Below the pieces are notes generated by a model. That model saw only the letters and a program-made list of their open reading frames with translations. It ran no database searches and was not told where the DNA came from. A stretch of 6,952 nt of DNA from the NCBI GenBank assembly GCA_029210225.1, contig JARGOJ010000143.1, forward strand, positions 6,019-12,970. The letters are read 5' to 3'. Made by a program: the position numbers and the translations under genes. Numbering within the stretch: position 1 is the stretch's first letter; each line of letters opens with the position of its first letter. Source of the DNA: Planctomycetota bacterium. Lineage in GTDB: Bacteria > Planctomycetota > J058 > JARGOJ01. Positions 1 through 5,453 of the stretch are shown in pieces.

Positions 1-1890
1 ACCAATGATCAAGCCGCCGATCAGCGCGCCTCGCACCGAGCCAAGACCCCCGAGAACAATGCAGCAGAGGTAGAGCACTGATTCCCAAAAGAGCAGGTCT
101 TGAGGACCAATAAACTTGTTCCTCGCGACAATCACAACCCCCGCTAGAGACGCCAGAGCTGCGGAAATCAGGAAGCTGTAAATCTTGTATTCAGCGAGGT
201 GAATTCCATTACTTTGGGCGGCCAATTCATCGTCGCGGATAGCCATGAAGGCTCGCCCCATACGGGAATCGCGGACTCGGAGCATGACGAAGAGAGACAC
301 AACAAAGAACAACAAACCAAGGAAGTAGTCCCCGGTTTCGGCAAAGAACGGTATGGCGTTTTCTCCCGTGGCGAAGGAAACAACCACCGGCAGGTTCTTG
401 ATTCCTGACGGACCATAGGTGATCCACTCTTCGTTCTTCGCCATGAGCTGGAAGATCTGGGCGAAACCTAAGGTCACAATCGCGAAGTAGTCGCCCCTCA
501 ACCTCAAGGTTGGCACGCCAATGAGCAATCCCATGAGGCAGGCCATGATGAGGCAAAACGGAACAGCGGTCATGTATGCGAGGAAGTGCGGATCGAGGAA
601 GAAGAAGACCCAGCGGCTGTGACCTTCAAACTTGGGCATGAGCTTCTTGTAAAAGGAAACCAAGCGCCACGGTGTGATTGGGAGCAGGTTCTCGACAGCC
701 CCAGACTCGAGACTCCAAGTCCGAGAGGTCTTATCGTTCGAGCTGGTGATCAGGCTTTTCCCGTCAGCGGTGAAGTCGACGGACCGAACGGCGCCAAGGT
801 GACCTTCAAAGGTTGAGATCTGTTTCCGCGTCTTCAGGTCATGGAGGGAGAGAGTCTTGTCTCGACTGGCAAGGATGATCTTGCTCTGGTCGGGGCTAAA
901 CGCGACGTCATCAATCGCACCGTCATGACTTCCAAAGGAGGCGATAATCTTGCCTGACTTTAAGTCCCATAGCCGGGCTTTTCGATCTTCGTAGCCGACG
1001 AGTACCTTCGTCTCATCACCAGAAAACTTCGCGATAAAGGCTTTGCTGCCTTCGGTTGCGTCTGCGGCAAGCTCGCGGTCGGCCTTGTTTGCTTTGGAGT
1101 CGGTTTTCCAAAGGAGGACTCGACCGTCTTCTGAGGCCGAGATCAGTGTGCCTCCATCTTTGGATATGGAGAGGGACCTTACGGCGCCGTTGTGTCCAAC
1201 AAGCTTCTTGTCGGTACTTCCTTTTTCAAGGTCGACGCGGAATATATAGCCGTCGATATCTCCGACATAGCAGGTTTTCTCGTCTTTGCTAAAGACGACT
1301 GCACTGAGCTCGGCGCATTCAACAAGGTCGTCTTTGTTGGCGTCCTTAAATCCGTCCTGGCCTCCAAATTTGTGGAGTCGCTTGCCATTTAAGATGTCCC
1401 AGACAATCAATTGCTTGTCTTCTCCGACGGAGAGGAGGACCTTTCCGTCAGACGAGATCGCGAGGTCATTGACGTCTGATTCATGGCCGTAGAGTTGATC
1501 GATCTTCGTCCCGTCAGCGTAGTTCCATATCAGGATGCTCTTGTCGATGCTGCCGGTGACGAGGACCTTCGATTCCCTGTGAACGACATGGGATCGGATC
1601 GAGTCTTTATGTCCTGAGGGGACGGCGAGCATGATTCCTGCGGTGTAGCCACCAATACCCACGAATGCAACAGCGCCGAGGTTTAACAGTCCGGTGTAGC
1701 CAACCTGTAAATTCAGCGATTGAGCGGCGATCAAATAGACGAGGCAAAAGGAAACACCGAGGATGATCTTCGATCCGAGGGCTCCACCAATGATGAAGGT
1801 GGACAGGAATGGAATGAGGAAGAGCAAGCCAATGAAGGCGAAGAAGAATTGCTTTTCGTTTTTGAAAAGCCCTTTTTTACCAGCACTCAT
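1..1890 (-). CDS. livM: LivM-type branched-chain amino acid ABC permease with an inserted seven-bladed WD40 domain (3' end cut by window)
   Basis: Inner-membrane permease subunit of a Liv/HAAT-type importer, expected to pair with LivH. The frame is open for 630 codons from ATG 1890 to the window edge. Residues 1-90 are a normal LivM start: a Lys-rich N-terminus, three membrane segments and the motif GYTGLLNLG (64-72). Residues about 93-400 are a WD40 propeller. LivM resumes at about 429 with a membrane segment, PTLRLRGDYFAIVTLGF (460-476), an outer loop with GPSGI, the ATPase-coupling loop (AIRDDELAAQ, about 550-559) and GGLGSVRGALIGG near the edge; the last few dozen residues are missing. 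Family members are usually about 300-430 aa, so this one is roughly 300 aa longer. The ATG overlaps the livH stop (ATGA), implying translational coupling. Hydrophobic LivM sequence in one frame on both sides argues against a frameshift or two genes. Family assignment is secure; the role of the WD40 part is unknown. Confidence 0.94.
   Translation of the reverse strand, partial: MSAGKKGLFKNEKQFFFAFIGLLFLIPFLSTFIIGGALGSKIILGVSFCLVYLIAAQSLNLQVGYTGLLNLGAVAFVGIGGYTAGIMLAVPSGHKDSIRSHVVHRESKVLVTGSIDKSILIWNYADGTKIDQLYGHESDVNDLAISSDGKVLLSVGEDKQLIVWDILNGKRLHKFGGQDGFKDANKDDLVECAELSAVVFSKDEKTCYVGDIDGYIFRVDLEKGSTDKKLVGHNGAVRSLSISKDGGTLISASEDGRVLLWKTDSKANKADRELAADATEGSKAFIAKFSGDETKVLVGYEDRKARLWDLKSGKIIASFGSHDGAIDDVAFSPDQSKIILASRDKTLSLHDLKTRKQISTFEGHLGAVRSVDFTADGKSLITSSNDKTSRTWSLESGAVENLLPITPWRLVSFYKKLMPKFEGHSRWVFFFLDPHFLAYMTAVPFCLIMACLMGLLIGVPTLRLRGDYFAIVTLGFAQIFQLMAKNEEWITYGPSGIKNLPVVVSFATGENAIPFFAETGDYFLGLLFFVVSLFVMLRVRDSRMGRAFMAIRDDELAAQSNGIHLAEYKIYSFLISAALASLAGVVIVARNKFIGPQDLLFWESVLYLCCIVLGGLGSVRGALIGGLIIG
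691..1614 (-). other. WD40 seven-bladed beta-propeller domain embedded in LivM
   Basis: Seven WD40-type repeats can be read in the livM frame. Their GH-like starts are near residues 93 (GHKDS), 135 (GHESDV), 176 (GGQDG, long and divergent), 232 (GHNGAV), about 277 (divergent, no GH), 321 (SHDGAI) and 363 (GHLGAV). Most end in a WD-like strand: LIWN, IVWD, FRVD, LLWK, RLWD, SLHD, RTWS. Intervening DK or ED turns (SIDKS, GEDKQ, SEDGR, SRDKT, SNDKT) are typical of the family. Seven blades is the commonest closed WD40 propeller, so the insert looks like a whole domain and not a fragment. Such domains generally act as protein-binding platforms. It replaces the short loop between membrane segments 3 and 4, which I predict to face the periplasm: the Lys-rich N-terminus, the TLRLRG loop and the coupling loop would then all be cytoplasmic. 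The side of the membrane is inference. Confidence 0.9.
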
Positions 1891-2858
1891 GCGCGGTCAC
1901 CGCCCTTCGAACCTAGGAGCCCTTGAGGTCGGAATATGAGAATTAAAATGAGCACGAGAAAGGCAATCCCTTGGGTGTATCCCCCGTTCACGTTGAGGTT
2001 GGAGTGTTCTTCCGAGAGCAGTCGTGCCGGGTGAGGAATCTTGTTCAAGAATCCTGCTGCCAAGGCTTCAGCCACACCAATAACCACTCCCCCCAACATG
2101 GCTCCAGGGATGTTACCGATGCCTCCAAGAACCGCCGCGGCGAAAGCAACGAGCCCGATGTAGAGGCCGATCTGGTAGTCGAAGCTCCCTTCTTTGTTAA
2201 TCGCCACAGCGATGCCGGCGAAGGCGGCGAAGAGCGAGCCGATAAAGAAGGTGAGCCCAACGACGCGATCCAAACGAACACCCATAAGGGCTGCAGCCGT
2301 TGAGTTTTGAGAGCAAGCGCGCATAGCCGTTCCAAGCTTGGTCTTCATAACTAAGAGGTAGAGGCAAACCATGCTTAGCAAAGTCCCCACCCAGATGAAG
2401 AGGGCGAAGTATTGAACGCGAATGGAGCCGATCACAAAGATTGGATCGTGAACCCAGTTCGGATAGATCAGTTTTTTCGGGGACGGATCCCAGATAAGCA
2501 CCGCGAGGTTCTGAAGCAACAAGGACATGCCGATCGCCGTGATAAGCGCGGACAGTCGGGAGGCATGACGCAAGGGTTTGTAAGCCACGAGGTCCAAGCC
2601 GATTCCCAGGGTGCCGTCTAATACTGCAGCGATGAGGACAAAGGCCGTGAACAGCAAGGTTTGTATCACCGCAGAATCCACACCGGCGAAGGCGCTCATC
2701 AGGGAAAAGGTGATCATGATTCCGAGCATACAGACTTCGCCATGGGCGAAGTTGATGAGCTTGATAATCCCGTAAACCATGGTGTAGCCAATAGCCACAA
2801 GACCATACAAAATGCCCGTGTTAAGGCCGTTGTAGATTTGTTCGAGTATCTCCCACAT
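1887..2858 (-). CDS. livH: LivH-type branched-chain amino acid ABC transporter permease
   Basis: Integral inner-membrane permease, partner of LivM, forming the translocation path for branched-chain amino acids or similar substrates. From ATG 2858 it is 323 aa, close to the usual LivH length of about 290-310. The order of motifs is canonical: first helix, GYTMVYGIIKLINFAHGE (24-41, with the family hallmark NFAHGE), multiple hydrophobic segments, the cytoplasmic ATPase-contact loop GTAMRACSQNSTAAALMGV (about 176-194), GGIGNIPGAMLGG (245-257), and the C-terminal FRPQGLLG (309-316). A polar stretch of about 20 residues near 275-295 precedes the last helix. TTG 2861 immediately upstream is an alternative start; ATG 2858 aligns with the family. 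The only clear Shine-Dalgarno (GGAG, 2873-2876) is 14 bases from ATG 2858, unusually far. The stop codon overlaps the livM ATG. Unlike its two operon partners, this subunit shows no architectural oddity. Confidence 0.96.
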   Translation of the reverse strand: MWEILEQIYNGLNTGILYGLVAIGYTMVYGIIKLINFAHGEVCMLGIMITFSLMSAFAGVDSAVIQTLLFTAFVLIAAVLDGTLGIGLDLVAYKPLRHASRLSALITAIGMSLLLQNLAVLIWDPSPKKLIYPNWVHDPIFVIGSIRVQYFALFIWVGTLLSMVCLYLLVMKTKLGTAMRACSQNSTAAALMGVRLDRVVGLTFFIGSLFAAFAGIAVAINKEGSFDYQIGLYIGLVAFAAAVLGGIGNIPGAMLGGVVIGVAEALAAGFLNKIPHPARLLSEEHSNLNVNGGYTQGIAFLVLILILIFRPQGLLGSKGGDRA

Positions 2859-2863
2859 CAAAA

Positions 2864-2876
2864 CATACCGTGCTCC
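2864..2876 (-). promoter_or_regulatory. Shine-Dalgarno and two-codon leader ORF (Met-Phe-stop) ending on the livH start
   Basis: On the minus strand GGAG (2876-2873) lies six bases before ATG 2866-2864, an ideal spacing, whereas the livH ATG at 2858 is 14 bases away. The first ATG opens ATG TTT TGA, and the last base of that TGA (2858) is the first base of the livH ATG (TGATG). Ribosomes initiating at the better-placed ATG would terminate exactly at livH and could reinitiate. Alternatively TTG 2861 (spacing 11) starts livH and the short frame is chance. Confidence 0.3.
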
Positions 2877-2897
2877 GCCAGGAGTCCTTCAGTTTCA

Positions 2898-2925
2898 GAG
2901 CGATCGTTGGAATGGAGCGATCGTT
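2898..2925. repeat. Direct repeat of 11 bp (GAGCGATCGTT) with palindromic cores
   Basis: GAGCGATCGTT occurs at 2898-2908 and again at 2915-2925, 17 bases apart start to start, in the livK-livH gap. Each copy contains the palindrome CGATCG, so the two copies could also pair as a six-base stem. It could be a tandem operator, a small hairpin or chance. Confidence 0.45.
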
Positions 2926-2947
2926 CGCCCCAGCAAGACTTGAGGAA

Positions 2948-2993
2948 AGAAGACTTCCGAGGGCTCAGTCATCCTGAGCTGCGAAGGTCTTCT
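2948..2993 (-). promoter_or_regulatory. Imperfect hairpin between livK and livH, possible attenuator or 3'-end stabiliser
   Basis: An inner perfect stem (GCTCAG 2963-2968 with CTGAGC 2974-2979, loop of five) is enclosed by an outer stem (GAAGAC 2949-2954 with GTCTTC 2987-2992, extended by one A-T pair). Partial pairing between the two leaves small bulges. Read along the minus strand, the stem begins about 20 bases after the livK stop and is followed by a pyrimidine-rich tail (TTTCCTC). Hairpins at this place in binding-protein operons can reduce read-through or protect the upstream message, giving more binding protein than permease. The T-run is too short for a textbook terminator. Confidence 0.4.
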
Positions 2994-3012
2994 CTCTATT
3001 GGAACTCGGCAA

Positions 3013-4233
3013 TTACTTCTGCATGCCTGAGTTGCGGGCAGCCTTTGCAATAATTGCGGCTTGCTCGTAAAGACCCGCGACGAAGATCGCATCAGGATTC
3101 TTATACTTAGCTTTGGTGACAAGAGGCTTAAAGTCGTTTGTTTCTGCGCGGTTGTAAGGAATCTCTTCCAAGACTTCGAGGCCGAGCTTCTTCGCTTCTT
3201 TCACGAAATACTTCTTGAGGCCTTTACCGTAGTCGTCGTTGTCGTAGAACACGACGACCTTCGTCTTCTTAAGCTTCTCTTTGAGGAACTTGGCGATGAG
3301 TTGACCCTGGAAATCGTCACGATAGAGATTACGGAAGGCATAGTCTGATCCTTCGCAAACCTTGACGTTTGTTGATCCCGGTGAAAGCATGGGGATCTTT
3401 TTACGGGTGTACTCTGGCTTGGCGGCCAACGAACAAGTTGAGTTGAAGTGGCCGACAACCGCGACGACTTTTGGATCGGAGGCGAGGTCTTTGGAGACGT
3501 TCACAGCCTTACCGTTGACTCCTTCGTCGTCTCCCCATTTCGCTTGGAGAGGGCGACCGTTGATTCCACCAGCTTTGTTGATCTCTTCGATCTTGAGCTC
3601 CGCGCCTTTGCGAATCATGTCACCGAAGGCTTGGTTTTGTCCGGTGAAAGGTCCGGCGACGCCGATCACAATGGGCTCTCCAGTTGGCTTCTTACCTTCT
3701 TTGACAGCGGCGACAACGCCGGCGCCAGCGCCAGTCCCCATTTGGACGTCGGCTTTCGTGAACTTGCCGTCTTTGGTGGTTGCGACGATCGCGGGCTTCA
3801 CACAGTCGCCGTTTTGGTCGAAGTATGTGATTCCTGTGACTCCGCTGTAGCCGGTTTCTTTTGTGTTCATGGCGGCGAGGCCGTCACGGATCTTTTGGCG
3901 ATCGGTGCCGACCTTTGCGATGACTTGAGCGAAGGTTCCGACAGCGTCGTAAGTCAGAGCAGCCCAGGCGTCGGGCTCTCCTTTGAACTTCGCGGCGAAG
4001 TTATCAGAGAAGGCCTTGATGCCTTTGTCGGTCACGTCGTTGACATAAGGAGTGATGATGTAGGCGCCCTTGGTCGCTTCGCCCCCAATCTCGATGAACT
4101 TGTCGTTGAAGACGCCATCTCCAGCGACGAATGCGACCTCTTTCCAGGCCGAATCCTTGTTACTGTTATCGGTGCATGCCGATGCGAGGCATGCTCCAAT
4201 CAAGACGAGAGACATACCAATATTCAACTTCAT
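3013..4233 (-). CDS. Circularly permuted LivK-type substrate-binding lipoprotein (Peripla_BP_6 fold)
   Basis: Extracytoplasmic binding protein for the Liv-type importer, 406 aa. A short signal sequence ends in a lipobox-like LASAC (Cys20), so it is probably lipid-anchored. The domain order is rearranged. Residues about 31-163 match the normal C-terminal third of LivK/LivJ (FVAGDGV, FNDKFIEIGGEA, LTYDAVGTFAQVI, ITYFDQNGD, TKDGKF). Residues 164-186 are an Ala/Gly/Lys-rich linker. Residues 187-406 match the normal N-terminal two thirds: IVIGVAGPFTGQNQAFGD, KAGGINGRPLQ, VVGHFNSTCS and SPGSTN (the usual ligand-pocket segments), YGKGLKKYF, DAIFVAGLYEQA. The protein stops after ARNSGMQK, where a normal LivK would continue into the FVAGDG strand. 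All fold elements appear present once. ATG 4233 is preferred over GTG 4236 because AGGAG (4240-4244) is six bases from the ATG and only three from the GTG. It precedes livH by about 155 bases. The substrate cannot be fixed from sequence; amino acids are the family norm. Confidence 0.95.
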   Translation of the reverse strand: MKLNIGMSLVLIGACLASACTDNSNKDSAWKEVAFVAGDGVFNDKFIEIGGEATKGAYIITPYVNDVTDKGIKAFSDNFAAKFKGEPDAWAALTYDAVGTFAQVIAKVGTDRQKIRDGLAAMNTKETGYSGVTGITYFDQNGDCVKPAIVATTKDGKFTKADVQMGTGAGAGVVAAVKEGKKPTGEPIVIGVAGPFTGQNQAFGDMIRKGAELKIEEINKAGGINGRPLQAKWGDDEGVNGKAVNVSKDLASDPKVVAVVGHFNSTCSLAAKPEYTRKKIPMLSPGSTNVKVCEGSDYAFRNLYRDDFQGQLIAKFLKEKLKKTKVVVFYDNDDYGKGLKKYFVKEAKKLGLEVLEEIPYNRAETNDFKPLVTKAKYKNPDAIFVAGLYEQAAIIAKAARNSGMQK

Positions 4234-4247
4234 CACAGACTCCTGTG
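4234..4247 (-). promoter_or_regulatory. livK Shine-Dalgarno inside a small hairpin
   Basis: On the minus strand, CACAG (4247-4243) and CTGTG (4238-4234) form a perfect five-base stem around the loop GAGT, ending directly before ATG 4233. The livK Shine-Dalgarno AGGAG (4244-4240) straddles the stem and loop. The spacing of six bases to ATG 4233 fixes the start. If the stem forms in the mRNA it would partly hide the ribosome site; five pairs with a four-base loop is marginal stability. Confidence 0.4.
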
Positions 4248-4289
4248 TTCTAACACTCGAACTTTCAATATTTGACTGCAGCGCAAGAG

Positions 4290-4295
4290 GTTATA
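4290..4295 (-). promoter_or_regulatory. Possible -10 element (TATAAC) upstream of livK
   Basis: The gap between the thiolase-like stop and livK contains TATAAC on the minus strand, about 57 bases before ATG 4233. No good TTGACA-like -35 lies 16-18 bases upstream, so this is a weak candidate. livK may instead be read from upstream of the thiolase-like gene. Confidence 0.2.
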
Positions 4296-4312
4296 AAACT
4301 TTTGTGGATATT

Positions 4313-5395
4313 TCACTTATCGAATGAAAAAGCTAGCGCGATGGCGCTGCCCGCTCCGGTGCCATAACTGACGATTCCAAAACCGCCATTGATACGAAGG
4401 AAGCGGTTCAAGTTGTAGAGAGCGATGCCGCTGCATGCCGCGCCGGGATAACCCCGGGTGAGGCTTCCACCATAAGGATTGATCTTGGCGCGGGGTAATT
4501 CTAGTTCTTTTTCAGCGACCAAGGAAGCAAGCCCAAGGCTCTCATCGATTTCTAGACAATCGATCTCCGATGCGTTTCGACCAAGTTTTTTTAGCAAAAC
4601 TCTCACCGCCTCAATCGGCGCGAGGGGGGTGTGGTTGGCATAAACCCCAGCCCGGGACCAACCCAAAAACTCGATGCCGTCTCCTTCATGACTCAACACG
4701 CAGGCCGCAGCGCCATCGGCGAGGGATGAAAGTAGGGGAGTGATCGCTGGAATGGGGGCTTCATCCTCGTTGATATTCACCATCGTGCGACGGCTGAAAA
4801 TCTCAACCGGCGCAAGATCGAAGCTCTCTTTCGCAATCACAGCGGCTTTCTCTGCGACGAGGGCTTTCTGTGTGTCTTCAGTGATCTCTTTGTTTCTCGC
4901 TTGGAGGGCGGCCGTGATGTTCAGTGGAACATCGTCCTCGCCCGTAAAGGCGTCGGCGAAGGCTCCGTCAACGAGCTTCCCTCCTCCGAGTCGCGAGCCG
5001 CCGCGGGCTCCCGGGAGCAAGTAGGGCTGAGTGGAGGCGCTGTCCATGCCTGCGACCAGAGCAAAGGAACCTTCTTCGAGCATGGCCGCGGCGTTGATGA
5101 AGGCGATCAGACTTGAACCGCCGCCCGCCTTGAAGGTCGCGCACAAGACATCTTCGCCGAGGCCGGCTTCCGTCGCTGCTCTTTGCGCGGTATTCGGACC
5201 GGAGCCGGCTCCAAATATCGACCCGGCGTAGATGTGGGAGACCTTCTCTGGATCGATTTGGGCGGATTCCCCGGCGGCGCTAAGGGCGCGGCTTCCGAGA
5301 ATGTGAGCGCTCAAAGACCGCATCTTTCCGCCGATAGGACCGACTGGAGTGCGCGCTGCGCTGAGAATCTTTACACCCGTACTTTGCTTGCTCAT
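4313..5395 (-). CDS. Thiolase-fold protein lacking the catalytic residues
   Basis: A 360-aa protein with the layout of acetyl-CoA acetyltransferases: ILSAARTPVGPIGGKMRSLS at 10-29, NTAQRAATEAGL (68-79), LVAGMDSAS then YLLPGARGGSRLG (113-137), NPYGGSLTRGYPGAACSG (306-323) and a Gly-rich C-terminus (SYGTGAGS, 343-350). The four active-site positions of thiolases are changed. The acylated Cys (normally in VCASG) is Gly in KAGGGSS near residue 91. Asn of NEAF is Asp284 (IDESLG). His of GHP is Tyr316 (GYP). The second Cys (CIGGG) is Tyr344. The usual TAGNASGINDGAAA element is shortened to SSLADGAAA. Standard thiolysis or Claisen condensation is therefore unlikely. It could be a structural, regulatory or acyl/lipid-binding protein, or have a different chemistry. 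The frame is intact, so it is not an obvious pseudogene. It starts 27 bases after the Kelch stop with GAAAGAGAG upstream, and precedes livK by about 80 bases. Confidence 0.9.
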   Translation of the reverse strand: MSKQSTGVKILSAARTPVGPIGGKMRSLSAHILGSRALSAAGESAQIDPEKVSHIYAGSIFGAGSGPNTAQRAATEAGLGEDVLCATFKAGGGSSLIAFINAAAMLEEGSFALVAGMDSASTQPYLLPGARGGSRLGGGKLVDGAFADAFTGEDDVPLNITAALQARNKEITEDTQKALVAEKAAVIAKESFDLAPVEIFSRRTMVNINEDEAPIPAITPLLSSLADGAAACVLSHEGDGIEFLGWSRAGVYANHTPLAPIEAVRVLLKKLGRNASEIDCLEIDESLGLASLVAEKELELPRAKINPYGGSLTRGYPGAACSGIALYNLNRFLRINGGFGIVSYGTGAGSAIALAFSFDK

Positions 5396-5418
5396 TCATC
5401 TCTCTTTCAAAAGGGAAG

Positions 5419-5453
5419 CTTATCAGGGAACGTAAAACTCAAGCCCTGATAAG
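5419..5453 (-). repeat. Perfect 10-bp inverted repeat spanning the Kelch gene stop codon
   Basis: CTTATCAGGG (5419-5428) is exactly complementary to CCCTGATAAG (5444-5453), with a 15-base loop. The left arm contains the TGA stop of the Kelch gene. On the minus strand the stem is followed by CTTCCCTTTTG, which has a short T-run at a distance, so it is at best a weak terminator. The loop and stem lie 24 bases ahead of the thiolase-like start, so it could separate expression of the two genes or be a protein-binding palindrome. Confidence 0.5.

Noticed and set aside
227..556. Minus-strand 109-codon frame inside the livM C-terminal part
   Set aside because: It is a shifted frame of livM with no family resemblance; the livM frame carries the coupling-loop motif here.
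1..1890. livM as a pseudogene disrupted by an insertion, or two neighbouring genes
   Set aside because: The frame is continuous from ATG 1890 to the edge, the insert is a whole seven-blade domain, and LivM resumes in the same frame without a new start or stop.
3013..4233. Permuted LivK as an assembly chimera
   Set aside because: The signal, both halves and the stop are in one frame, nothing is duplicated or missing, and the flanking genes are in usual operon order. I cannot exclude it without reads.
4234..4236. GTG as the start of the binding-protein gene
   Set aside because: Only three bases separate it from AGGAG, while the following ATG has a spacing of six and gives a normal signal peptide.
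3448..4275. Plus-strand open frame of 275 codons opposite livK
   Set aside because: Its translation has no recognisable family and it lies entirely antisense to a strongly recognisable binding protein. Long antisense frames are expected from biased codon use.
4313..5395. Thiolase-like gene as an active acetyl-CoA acetyltransferase
   Set aside because: The Cys, Asn, His and second Cys positions are all replaced, although overall similarity would prompt that label.
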